From the NCBI GenBank assembly GCA_019055375.1, contig JAHQIW010000787.1, forward strand, positions 46,444 through 110,443: 64,000 nt of DNA. Direction: 5' to 3'. Shown one piece after another: positions 1 through 9,970 of the stretch. The DNA comes from Parelaphostrongylus tenuis (lineage: Eukaryota > Nematoda > Chromadorea > Rhabditida > Metastrongylidae). Each line of letters opens with the position of its first letter. The stretch's first letter is position 1. Under the pieces are notes generated by a model, which searched no databases, was not told the DNA's origin, and saw only the letters and a program-made list of their open reading frames with translations. A program made the position numbers and the translations under genes.

Positions 1-214
1 CATACAACCTTTATTGTGGTATGTTGGTTTCCTTATTTATTCCGTATACACTGTTATGATCTGAAGTCAAGAAGTGAAGAAGCGCAAAAGCCAGTGGAGA
101 ATTTAATAGTTTTTACTTATATTTTTTGCAAGTTACATGAAAGAACGCAAGTTTTAGGATAACAGTAACGCCAAACTTTTCAGCAATTAGATGGCATAGA
201 TGTTTCATCATTTA

Positions 215-593
215 TTAACTGAATATTTTTTTTCTTAGCGCAGTGACAGCGTATAAATATTCAAGGGATCGGAGAGCGGCTGCCGAGTGGTTTATGATAT
301 TCGCCTTAACGATGCAACATAGTGGCTCGATCCACTCTTCATGCGCTCTCTTGCAATTACCTAGAAACTTCTCAGCCTGACCATCCTTAAAAATGCTCAA
401 GGTTCTACCTCACTAGTACTCACTCCATGACACTCACGAAGAAAATCGAATCCTCAAGCAACAGTTTGAACAAGACGCAGAATTTCCGAAAATCTTTGGG
501 ACAATGATCGCGAAATGAACAAATCGAATATTGAAACTACTAGGATTCTCACATCAGAATGCGACCATGGGTTGTTTGGAAAAAATAGAACAT
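215..593. other. no gene recognised
   Basis: Short open frames occur on both strands but none shows a recognisable motif or a convincing splice pattern. Nothing further can be supported at this end of the window. Confidence 0.4.
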
Positions 594-621
594 CGTATAT
601 ATATATATATATATATATATA
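594..621. repeat. (TA)n microsatellite
   Basis: An uninterrupted alternating TA run. It lies just upstream of the first hammerhead-bearing repeat. Similar runs recur at about 5901, 28697 and 52050. Confidence 0.95.
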
Positions 622-703
622 CCTCTTAATCGACCTCTTTCAATGTGCCCGCTCAAAATGGTATAATCTGATGAGGATGCAGCATGTTTCGAGGTGTTAG
701 GTC

Positions 704-758
704 CTAGTGGTATACAGGAACCTGCTTCGTCCTATTGGGACTCATCAGTACCACCCTC
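704..758 (-). ncRNA. hammerhead ribozyme, type I (family HHR-1, best copy)
   Basis: Read on the minus strand, a nearly complete type I hammerhead is visible. Stem I is GGUGGUA paired with UACCACU. Box 1 CUGAUGA is intact at 742-748. Stem II is GUCC/GGAC closed by loop CAAUA. Box 2 reads GAAG instead of GAAA. Stem III is GCAGG/CCUGU with a two-base loop, and the predicted cut follows GUA. The stem II hairpin is almost identical to that of the well-known Schistosoma hammerhead. The change in box 2 makes the 15.1-16.1 pair a G-U wobble, so reduced activity is possible. The family's conserved 3' flank continues to about 655. A partner copy faces it at 880-955. Confidence 0.75.
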
Positions 759-879
759 ATTCATTATAAACCCTACGAGCTCGGATGCCGTTCGCCACAA
801 TGTCAGGTAGCTTCATCATCTGATTTAAGGTGATTTATTACTCGGCGTCGATTTTTTTATGGAGAATTATATAACTTAG

Positions 880-955
880 GGGATCGGCTGAACTGAGGGA
901 GGACGCTACTGATGGCCTCTGTACCACTAGACCTAACAGCTCAAAGCGTGATACT
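880..955 (+). ncRNA. degenerate HHR-1 copy (lost stem II)
   Basis: The plus strand carries CUGAUG followed almost directly by CUGUACCACUAGACC, the family's cleavage region and 3' flank, so stem II and box 2 have been deleted. It lies opposite the minus-strand copy at 704-758 with the 5' ends facing each other, which gives an inverted-repeat unit of about 300 bp. It is not expected to self-cleave. Confidence 0.55.
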
Positions 956-984
956 ATGGACATATATACAAATATACATAATTT

Positions 985-1085
985 TCGGAGACATTCTACG
1001 TTTTTCATGAGGTCTGTTATGGAGCTTACATAGTACTGTACAAATGTTTCGGCCATTCGGCCACGTCAGTATCACGGTGCTTTAC
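985..1085 (-). ncRNA. HHR-2 repeat, degenerate hammerhead
   Basis: Minus strand: a box 1-like CUGACGU at 1063-1069, a perfect GGCC/GGCC stem II hairpin with loop GAAU, then GAAA and a short ACA/UGU stem III. The conserved downstream word CCATAACAGACC of the family is present. The last A of box 1 is U, so activity is doubtful. Sister copies lie at 5715, 22737, 23597 and 23903. Confidence 0.5.
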
Positions 1086-1499
1086 AGTTCAGTAAGTTTC
1101 TTCTGAGGAAGGCACCCTGTTTTAAACTTTTTGGAATGATGCTCATTTTTTATTTTTTTCTCAAAACTTCAATATCTGTCATATAACCAAAATTTCGGCA
1201 ATTTAGACAGTATACTTTACTACCACGATCGCATTTTTGGATGCGCTGTAACAGTCGCAATAAATTTTGATCCATATTCAAGAGTTTCCCGCCAGATATA
1301 GTTTCTTCTATGAATAGTCGATAATTATTCGATAGGAGAAAGAAACGAGAATGGAAATAGTTTTGCCCCGCTTCCTGTCTGGAGCGCATTGGAAATTCAC
1401 TTTTATAGATGAAAGAACACTGCCTCTGGACACGAGAGTCATTTAATAGCACAACACAATACGGAGATCGATCATGCTCACAGACAGAAGATGCTGGCT

Positions 1500-2740
1500 T
1501 CTTGACACATTCGTGGTCTCATCATTCTGTAAAGGGTTCGATCACCCCGTTCTTCGCGATGATTTGATTCTGTCGTACGCTGGAGAAGAAGTCATCTCAT
1601 CGATCGGAGAGGGCTAGTCAAACTGTTAATTGCGGAAACATTTTGAGCAAAATCCTGTTCAAAGATGACTGGCAGATAAAGTAGGATCCGACTACAGATA
1701 CGAGCTGCTTGTCGAGGACTTGAGATATGTGCCAAGGTCTGATTCAATTACTCGAATAAGAAGTTCAAACCGCATCTTCACTACCAGTAAAGAGTTGCTT
1801 GAAAAGAAACAAAAGCGAGGTTCAGTACTACTGCAACACATTGAGTTCGAGTGACAAAAACCTCTAGCTGCAGAAAAACTTTGCAGGAGGACCTCCATCG
1901 ATAAGGACAGAAGAAATTATTGGAAGCAGCAGAAAAAAGATTTATCCACAGAAGTGCCGTTGAAATTTGTTCTAATATGGTGTTCCTCTCGCATCCCTGA
2001 TGAACGGTGATGAGAATGCTAGATCATCCTGTCATAAGATGGAATTGATAGTCAACCTTCTCTGCTCTACTGTCCCCCGTCTCGAACGCCAGATCCCCCA
2101 CGGAAGAAGGCCAGCCAGGATTTGACCATTTGAAGCACGAGTTGCGACACAAAGCAAGAAAAATGGCACTGGTCCAGGATTTGTTAACATCACACCCGAC
2201 TTTCTAACAGTTGCAACGCATAATCTGCATGTAATACTCTTTACAGATATGACATCCTACCTCAGAAGGAGAATTTTCAGACAACTGGAGAACGTCGCGC
2301 GTAACGATCCTCCACAAAAAGGGTGTCCGAAGGGATCTTCATGATTATCGTCCAATTTGCTTGTTGAGTGGGCTCTGTAAGCTTTTTACGAAGAATATGC
2401 TTTTTCGCGTACCAGTAATTTCGGAAGAGACTCAGCCAATTGATCAAGCAGATTTCTATAAAGGATTCCGCTATATGGACCATAACCAAACCGGGTCATT
2501 GAAGTCTGTCAGGAACATCACAACTCCTTAATTCTAATATTTGTCGGCTATGAAAAAGCGTCTGATGGCGTCGAAACAAATGCAGTCCCATCAGTGCTCG
2601 TCGATCATGGAGTGTAATCCATCCTATATAAGAAACCTGTCAGACTCTATCAAATTGCACTACGAAAATACAGCTCTTTCATCGGCCCCTTACCACACCT
2701 ATTGGCAAGTGGTTCTACAGGGCGTTAGCTAAGAGACGTC
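1500..2740 (+). pseudogene. RTE-type retrotransposon copy F, decayed
   Basis: Broken pieces of an endonuclease/reverse-transcriptase polyprotein lie in order on the plus strand. First comes a remnant around the SDHR-like end of the endonuclease (about 1530-1600). Next is a linker stretch with TTSKELLEKK that matches TTTKEMLEKRRK of copy E (about 1690-1830). Then comes the RT entry DYRPICLLSGLCKLFTK (about 2343-2395). Last is the segment DHGVNPSYIRNL (about 2600-2640), which matches DQGVNPSYI of copy E. Many stops and frameshifts interrupt it and the 3' half is missing. It belongs to the same subfamily as copy E (32335-34930), distinct from copies A, B and C. Confidence 0.75.
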
Positions 2741-2749
2741 GAGCGTTGT

Positions 2750-3698
2750 GTGACAAAACCTTCTACATGATTTTTAAAGGGTTTATGGACACTGCATAAT
2801 AGAATAGTTAGGCTTTGATGACTCTTGTCATTAAGTGCGTTATGTGTCATAGGTCTATCGATTCTACTGATGAGTTCTACCGCGAGGGTTTTGATGAGAC
2901 GGAAACGGGCTCCGTTAAATGATATTAAACCTGCATTACTAACCAACGACCTGTATACACTGAGTAGAGTAGTACCAAAATGATGTAATCATACAATAGC
3001 GGTAAAAAACGCAGCGATAACGGTAATTAATACATGGAGCTGAAATAAATGAAACTAGCGGCTGAGCTCCGTATGCCGTCGATGTTTAGCCGTCGGCAAA
3101 TAGCACTGCTGTAAGCGTGACTATCTCAGTCATCACTTATTCTGCAAGTGCTAGCCTGTGAATAGTGTTATAAACTCTGTACGAGCCATTTTTGATTCGG
3201 AAAAGCGAGCCAGTTGCTATCACTAATCTGTGGCTTTGCTAAGCGCGTGCAACTAGATAATTCAATAGCTACATAAGAAAATAGCACTTACTCTGGAGAT
3301 CAGCTGCTACAAGAAGTGTCTCTTACTTTCATAAGACATATCGCCTTGCACATTTGAGCGAATAACGCTAGGTTTTTGCTTCATGGAATCTAGCGATTAG
3401 TCGACAGTTCTAAACTCCAATTGTGGTTACAGATACACTCAAGTGCTTTGCTATTTCTAAAGACTCTTCACATTTTTAACTGCTAATGTCAAGACTCTGT
3501 GCAGTAAATCGTTTGACAACAAACATCGCCCGTTATTTCAATAAAGAGGCATGATGAAGGACAGAATTGAGAGAAAAAAGTGTCATTAAAGTACTATGGA
3601 GACTGTTTGGAGCAGCATTTATATTGAAAACTGAGCAAATAAATAGAGGAACATGGAAAACCTGGAATAAGGAAAACGATTAATATAACTTTTGGTCA
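2750..3698. other. no gene recognised
   Basis: AT-rich sequence without a supported coding region, RNA gene or repeat structure on either strand. Confidence 0.4.
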
Positions 3699-3700
3699 AG

Positions 3701-3756
<56 letters not shown>

Positions 3757-3757
3757 G
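3699..3757 (+). repeat. (GATA)n-(GA)n compound microsatellite
   Basis: About ten GATA units run directly into about ten GA units. It is a simple compound microsatellite inside otherwise featureless sequence. Confidence 0.95.
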
Positions 3758-4369
3758 TACGAAGTGTGAATCTAGGTGGTTGTTCAAATGTATATTCCAT
3801 CTCTTTGAGCTCGGTAGAAGGCTAATAATAACTTTCATTAGGTGTTCGGTTTCTAGCTCATCACAAATTGGATCAAACCCTTCTCACTCTGTGATTCGAC
3901 GTATGATTTACTCCAATGTTGTGTGGAATCATAGAAGACATTTACTTTGATTATTGTCTGCATGTCATATGGAATATATGCATCCAAGTAGTACCTTTAA
4001 TGAAATCGAATGATGAGGTATTACTGCGGAGTTAGGCAAAACCCTTCGATTTTATCGTGTTACTCTCAAAAGATACAGTAAATGAACTCCAGTTTAGTGT
4101 TTTAGTCAAAATAATCAGTCTTTGTTTACTATTTCAAACGCTTTTACATTCTCATGCATATTCTTACTGAGCAAACCGTCAAAGACAAAGCTAGAGAATA
4201 AAGCGCGAAAAAATTGGGTTAAGTTTTACCGATGTTGCTCTTCAAGGACACAAAGACTTCTCCTTGAACTTTTCGATCAAAACGCTAAGTAATAATGCTT
4301 TTCTTATATCTCGTTCATTGTACATGGACTTTTTAGACGAAGAAAAAATCAGCATGTCAGTATTTATTC

Positions 4370-4790
4370 ACTGGTATATTGGCCATGGAATTTCTCGCAA
4401 TAATTTGGTATCAAATGCAACCTGTAAGTGACAAAAAACTGAACATCGAGAATTACGTCGGACATCACTTGAATTGCTGTCGACTAGGAAATCAGGTGAG
4501 ATTGTTTGGCTTAGGGAGGTTGACGAGTTGTGCATAAATGTAATAATTTGATAGTGTATTACCATGATATAACGTGAACGCCTTCATTGAAAAATATGAG
4601 AATTTTCGCCGAAAACCTAAATTTCCTCTGTTTTGAAGAGTTTTTGAAGAAGATGCTAACATTTTGGATTTCTGTTCTGATCCATGTTGGATTATAGGAT
4701 TTTTCATCTCCAATGAATAAGAGATGGCCGACATATGCAATAAAATCGTCCGAAAACCCATCCCCTGTCAAATGATCTGCTTGCAAGAGT
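4370..4790 (-). other. coding-like patch, unassigned
   Basis: Three overlapping minus-strand frames stay open here. One reads GFSDDFIAYVGHLLF and continues for about 70 codons. A possible donor (ATG then GTAATA) and a pyrimidine-rich acceptor (TTTCCTAG) would remove about 79 nt and leave another open segment ending in PWPIYQ and a stop. No family is recognised and the phases can be joined in more than one way. It may be a host gene remnant or chance. Confidence 0.2.
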
Positions 4791-4799
4791 GGTGATTCC

Positions 4800-5690
4800 T
4801 AGAGCTTATTGATTTTTGGTGTATTCAAAAGTCTCCAAAAGTGCCTCCAAACGCAGATCGGATCATATGCAACTATTAGAAGTAAATCCTCAAATTCACC
4901 TATGGTCAGCTATCATGTGTTATTAGTCAGAAATCTTCTTCATCCAACACATTCCCAATGACAGCACTAATGAATCGTGTTCAGAAAAAGCTATGAAAAT
5001 GACTCATATTTTTTTGCCGATGTAGACGAGAACTAGACACTGAGCCATTACGACAGCAAATATATACCAGTCTCCGGTATCGGCATTCAGCTGACCAAAA
5101 ATAAATTAGAAGTTTAATTATCACTGAAGCTTGGCACTATTAATCAAACCAATATTATCTCATTTTGAAGACAGCAAAGTTGGTACATATCTTCTAAGGA
5201 GATGACTGACGTCTAGGAAATATTGTCTACCTATCACTCTAGCCGTAAACAACATTTTTAAATATTCAGTTATCATTCTCGATAGCTAGCAAAAATCCAT
5301 TCTGAAACACTTGAAATGTCTTCCATTGAAGAAAACCTACTGTCCAACTTCTGATCTGGAAACCATTCATGTCCTGTCACATAATGAATCTGACTTTCTA
5401 TTATTATTTCTTGGATCTTTAATCTACAGTGCCTCGGTGCTTTTTGAGAGATTAGGTACTTTAAGCACAACTGATGCAGTCTCAATCGATACGATAGCAC
5501 ATATCACGCAATCCTTTATGCAAACGGTTTTATAGGCGATTCCGATCCACAAATCGAAGACTTATGCATTTGCGAAGTTCCATAATTCTTATAGGGATAG
5601 ATCAGCTGGACGGATTTCATTAGGTATAAGAAATGTTTATTGAATGATTTTAATACATGATACATCTTGAAAGCATAATTTAGGCCTTTC
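4800..5690. other. no gene recognised
   Basis: A plus-strand frame at 5311-5535 and a minus-strand frame at 5273-5500 overlap each other. Neither has a recognisable motif. Confidence 0.35.
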
Positions 5691-5770
5691 ATGGGGTCCG
5701 TTATGGCACTTATAACGTGCAAGACACATGTTTCGGGCTTTTCAATATCATGAGTAGCACGGTGCCATTC
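5690..5770 (-). ncRNA. HHR-2 repeat, hammerhead-like
   Basis: On the minus strand the stem I strands CGUGCUA and UUGCACG pair in six of seven positions around the core. Box 1 is CUCAUGA (one change from CUGAUGA). Box 2 GAAA is intact. Stem III is the short ACA/UGU with a two-base loop, and the predicted cut follows GUC. Stem II is poorly formed. The conserved word CCATAACGGACC follows. The core lies at about 5715-5766. Confidence 0.55.
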
Positions 5771-5900
5771 TTTTGAACCAATCTCTTGAGGGTGTCTTTA
5801 CCCCCTACATTTAGAAATATCAAGGGCGACTTAATTACGCTCTACATAGAAGTGATTAATGTCGATTGCCGCTTACTTGGCTGAAGGCTATTGCCCCAGT

Positions 5901-5922
5901 ATATTATATATATATATATACT
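5901..5922. repeat. (TA)n microsatellite
   Basis: A short uninterrupted TA run between an HHR-2 copy and RTE copy A. Confidence 0.9.
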
Positions 5923-6129
5923 ATGCGATTGATTTACGTAGTAAATATACTATACAGGGTGTCTTATCGGCAAAGAGCGGTAGTTTGATGCCGATGTCGG
6001 GCTGCGCCGAACTCAGCACTCCTCTGGCTCAACGCAGTGAGAAGTATTTTCCAAATCCTAAGCACACTATTGGAATCGACGAGGTCTGAGCAAGCGAATT
6101 ACTGCTAACGATTACAGGAAAAGATTTGG

Positions 6130-6230
6130 TCAGCGAGAAATATTCGATAGAGGAATATGATTTTGTTTTGCTCTTACAGCGCAATAAGAAAGCCATTTCG
6201 GAATCAAACTGTACCGTGATATCATTGGGA
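6130..6230 (+). repeat. dispersed repeat R3, fragment
   Basis: The word TTGCTCTTACAGCGCAATAA and the flanking AAAGCC..TTTC recur with small changes at about 53945-54000 (+). An inverted match lies near 52890-52930. The repeat's nature is unknown. The sequence is a duplicated, diverged block rather than a recognised gene. Confidence 0.45.
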
Positions 6231-6356
6231 TTTGAAATGATAACTAAATGCCGAAGCTCGAGAAACGCAAAAGGCGCTTTTTTCCTAAGAATCACAAAAG
6301 GTGCGTGTGACGAAATTGATTTGAATTTGCAAACCTAATTTCCTTTCCACGGATTT

Positions 6357-9300
6357 GACTCCTCGAGGGATTCAGCCCGGCTAGTCGCAAGGGCTCGCGG
6401 AGCTTCCCCAGGTGGTGTATAGGGAAACGCAATGCGAACCAAAAGCGGCCTCGTGCCTCTCAAAGACGCAGGTAGTTTGAGGGCATTAGCGCCCTGCTTC
6501 TGCAGCACCGATTCGACGAAACTCTATTTCCACGAGTCAAGTCTGCCAAAAGCCTGCAATCAAGGAGTTGGGAAGTTAGCAGAAGATGGTTAGGAGCGCC
6601 TCCAACAAATTAGCTCCTCCCGCTCTCCCGAGAGACTGGCAAGCTACTTGTGAGTACCCAGCTCCCACGTTTTAGAGCCTAGCAAGCTATGCGCTGGGAA
6701 TCAAAATGCTAAGAATAGCAACAAATATGGGCCCATTCCTCTGATCCCGAAGTAGTGCCCGGTACGTGTTTATTGCACGGGAGAAAGAAGTGTTTCCTGG
6801 AACATGCATTTGAAACGTGAACATCGATTCATTTGAACAACTAACAAGCCGTATCAGACGACTGTGGTTGCAACTATGTGGATCAATGCCGGCTTTGACC
6901 ATGCTTCGTTGCCTGCCGCCAACATCAAGCTATGACGAAGACAAAAACGAAGAGCTCTACATGGAGCTTGAAAATTTTTTCAGAGAATACCATATTTTCT
7001 GCAAAGTCGTTGTTGGAGATTTTGAATCGGAAATTGGCTCGCGAAGAACGTCTGAAGAACGTCGCATTGGGACCCACGGACTAGAATGAAATGAACAGTG
7101 TGAGAGGCTATGTGAGTTTATCACGACGACTCAAACCATCCATGGTGAATCACAGTTGCAAAAGCCTCACTCTTAACGATAGGCGTGGAAGTCTATCAAT
7201 GGAGAGTACCATAACGAACTAGACCACATCATAGTAAATCGAAGGTTTTGTCTAACCGACATCGCTATTGTTCCTAAGTTCTACACAGGATCTGCAACGT
7301 TTCGTTTTTCGCGGAAAGGAGAAAAAGCCGCCAAGTTCCAACAACGAAGTCACAGAACTACTATTAACTGGGATGTATTGATTCATTGGTTTATTAGTCG
7401 GCTCTTGGGATGATATTGTTATCGATATCATCGGCGAAGAATGCGCCCGGCTCTTTGAATAACTTCACGTTAGTGCTATGAAGGCCGAGAGTCCTAACGT
7501 CACGAAGAGTGGCTTGTCTCCACAGACACTTGAGCTAGTGCGTCAACGTGCGATCGTACGAGCCACAGGTAACCGAAAGCATACGTCCGAACTTGCGAAA
7601 AGCTGCAGATAACTCGTAAAAGAAGATTTCAAAGAGAGACGAGCAGCACTTAGGGGCCCAGAAGTTGGAACAAGTACCCGCAAAGCCTGCGCGAAGCTTT
7701 GCCAACTATAGACCATTATTGATTGCACTTCGATGCCCTAAACGGAGCACTTACATTTTCCGGAAGGGCAATGGAGAAAATTATTCACCACTACTACTTG
7801 AATCTCCTCGCTAGCCATGTCTCCTTACCTCTATATAAATTGAAAAGCGCACAAGTCTGTCCTTCCATCAGTCCTCTCTTCTAAAGTCCGACGTGCTATA
7901 ACGTCGGTGAAGAACAGACCAACACTCAATCCATACAGAATTGGATAAGAACACCCGGGAACCTCCCTTCAGTTTTTCGTGAACACTCTGGCTCGGCTCC
8001 ACTTGCTAACTGCCACAATGTAAGGTCACCAATAGATGGAAGCCAGCATTGTGGTGCTGCTGTTCAAAAAGAGAGACCTTCCACGGCATTATTGCCCAAT
8101 CTGCTTGCTGTCCGTGTCTATAACTCTTCACACCGAGTGATCTTGAATAAGATTGACAGACAGTGGATGAAGGACAGCCATGCGAACAAGAAGGGTTTTA
8201 AAGATGATTTAGTACCATCGACCATTCACGCGATCACAACACTCATCGAAGTTTCACAAGAGAACAAACAACCACTCTGTCTCACTTTCATCGATTTATA
8301 GAAACCCTTAATTCAGTGGAAACAGAAGCGGTTGTAAGGGCTCTGGATAACCAAGACGTCCCTACTCGGTAGATAATTTCGCAATCAACAATTGGCATCA
8401 TTCTCCAACACTATTGCCATCGTCGTAAGAAGAGGGCTTCGACAAGGACGTACAATTTCGTCAAAATTATTCGCTACTGTCCTCCAAAACGTCCTGCAAA
8501 CAAGAGAAAGGGACGATGTCGGAGTGAAAAAACGACTGCCGACAATCAAACCATTTTCGTCTTGCTAAACATGTCGTCCTATAACACCAAGAATTAACCA
8601 AACGAAAACAAATTTTGCTCGATTTCGGCAATGCCTTGTGGAAAGATTGGTCCTAAACTAAATCTAAACGAAACTATGTTCATGGGGAAACGAATGGGTT
8701 TTGAATGCCCCTTCACGCTCAACGGAAAGAAAAATCTCCGGATGCTTCAGTTACGTCCGTCTAGGTCATGAAATCAATATAATTATCGACCTATGTACAG
8801 AGTTGAGCAGAAAGAAACGAGCGGCTTGGAGAGCGTTAAAGAGCATTGGACATGTAGTGAAGAGGTCAAAGACAGTGGATTTTGTGCCCAAACTTTTCGA
8901 CTCGACAAAATATCGCTGCCCTAATGTATGCAACAGGAGCCTGATCGCTACATAAGTGAGATGAGAGATCACTTGGCGTTATTGAATGCGCAGTCGACAG
9001 GTTGATGCAGGAGTATCCCGTATCTCGCAAATGAGAGAAAGGATTCGATGTTCTAACCCACGTCAAAGATCGAATATCAGGAAACCGCTCTACACGCCAG
9101 GATACCGACATTAAGGTGGGCCAGCTACTTGATACGCTTCAACGACAACCGATGGACAAGAACTGTTGCCGCCTGGATTCGCCGGGAAATCAAGCTCTTT
9201 ACAGAAAGACCACCGACCCGATGGTCCGATTACTTCGCAAAAGGACTAGAAGAAAGATATGATACCCAACGAATCCCTAGGGCGAGGAAAAACCCACTGG

Positions 9301-9394
9301 GTTAGGGCTACTCTTCCACTCGATAGAGAAAAATGGAAGCGTTGCTGGTGCCCACTCGAGTCACTCGACGATCAACGGGACGGCAATTGATACC
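6357..9394 (+). pseudogene. RTE-type retrotransposon copy A, full-length but decayed
   Basis: The copy runs parallel to copy C through its whole length. The 5' leader is at about 6357-6440 and the N-terminal region (VKSAK motif) at about 6480-6600. Endonuclease remnants at 6820-7140 include VVGDFESEIGSRRTSEER. The SDHR-equivalent region lies near 7280. RT remnants cover about 8080-8660. The C-terminal domain has remnants of RWAGHVMRF and GRPPTRWSDYF near 9115-9240. It ends after the DDQR codons at about 9380, as RTE elements do, with almost no 3' UTR. Numerous frameshifts and stops rule out function. It faces copy B tail-to-tail across the HHR-1 unit at 9450-9840. No clear target duplication was found. 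Confidence 0.8.
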
Positions 9395-9483
9395 AGTGAA
9401 TCTTCTTTCGGCTGTTGCAGCGCAGTGAAAGTTTCTCAAAAACCCTTTTACACAATGATGTAACATGTTTTGAGCTGTTACGT

Positions 9484-9540
9484 GTAGTGGTATATAGGCG
9501 CCCGTTCAGTCCTATTGCTACTCGCCAATAACCACCCTTC
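9484..9540 (-). ncRNA. degenerate HHR-1 copy
   Basis: Minus strand: the stem I strands GGGUGGU and UACCACU are kept, but box 1 is changed to UUGGCGA, stem II is reduced, and box 2 reads UGAA. It is not expected to be active. It is the left arm of the 9450-9840 unit. Confidence 0.5.
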
Positions 9541-9710
9541 CTCGGTCCAACGTCGATACCGCTATCGATTAAAATGATTACTCTCTAAAGGATTGAAGCC
9601 GAGGTTAATTTTCCACAAACCTTATAGAGGTTTTTTTTTTTTTCTTGTTTCCTTTTTTGTTTTTTTTGTAAGAAAAATTATTTAACCTCAGGGAGAACTG
9701 CTGGCACCGG

Positions 9711-9785
9711 AGGGAGGGTGGCCTTCTTGATGAGTCCTAATAGGACGAAAACCATGGCGCACTGTATACCACTAAACCTAACAAT
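9711..9785 (+). ncRNA. HHR-1 copy with intact stem II and GAAA box
   Basis: The plus strand has UUGAUGA at 9728-9734 (box 1 with C changed to U), a perfect GUCC/GGAC stem II with loop UAAUA, and an intact GAAA at 9747-9750. The GUA cut site and the UACCAC strand of stem I follow. A few extra bases sit between GGUGG and box 1, and stem III is disrupted, so cleavage is unlikely without compensation. Confidence 0.6.
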
Positions 9786-9970
9786 TCAAAACAGTACGCT
9801 TGCATCCTCATCAGATTTATATTCACTAGAGCGGGTCTAGTAAAAAAAGCGCCGTCGATTTTAGAAGATGTGATGACCAATAGCAGAGTTGGAATCCTTA
9901 AAACGTTTCAGAGAGGTGAATTGCTCTGTGTTCTTAGTAAAACACTCGGACAAATAAACGTGCCCCCTAT

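Larger units (their letters stand above)
9450..9840. repeat. HHR-1 foldback unit (inverted pair)
   Basis: Two diverged copies of the HHR-1 repeat lie head-to-head, like the pair at 655-955. The left arm reads on the minus strand and the right arm on the plus strand. Both arms share the 3' flank TACCACTA..CCTAAC.. ..CAAAAC. A T-rich, low-complexity spacer at about 9631-9668 separates them. The unit sits exactly between the 3' ends of RTE copies A and B. Confidence 0.65.

Noticed and set aside
655..685. CTGATGAGGATGCAGCAT at 668-685 read as a hammerhead box 1 and stem II on the plus strand
   Set aside because: No GAAA box follows the hairpin. It is the conserved 3' flank of the HHR-1 repeat.
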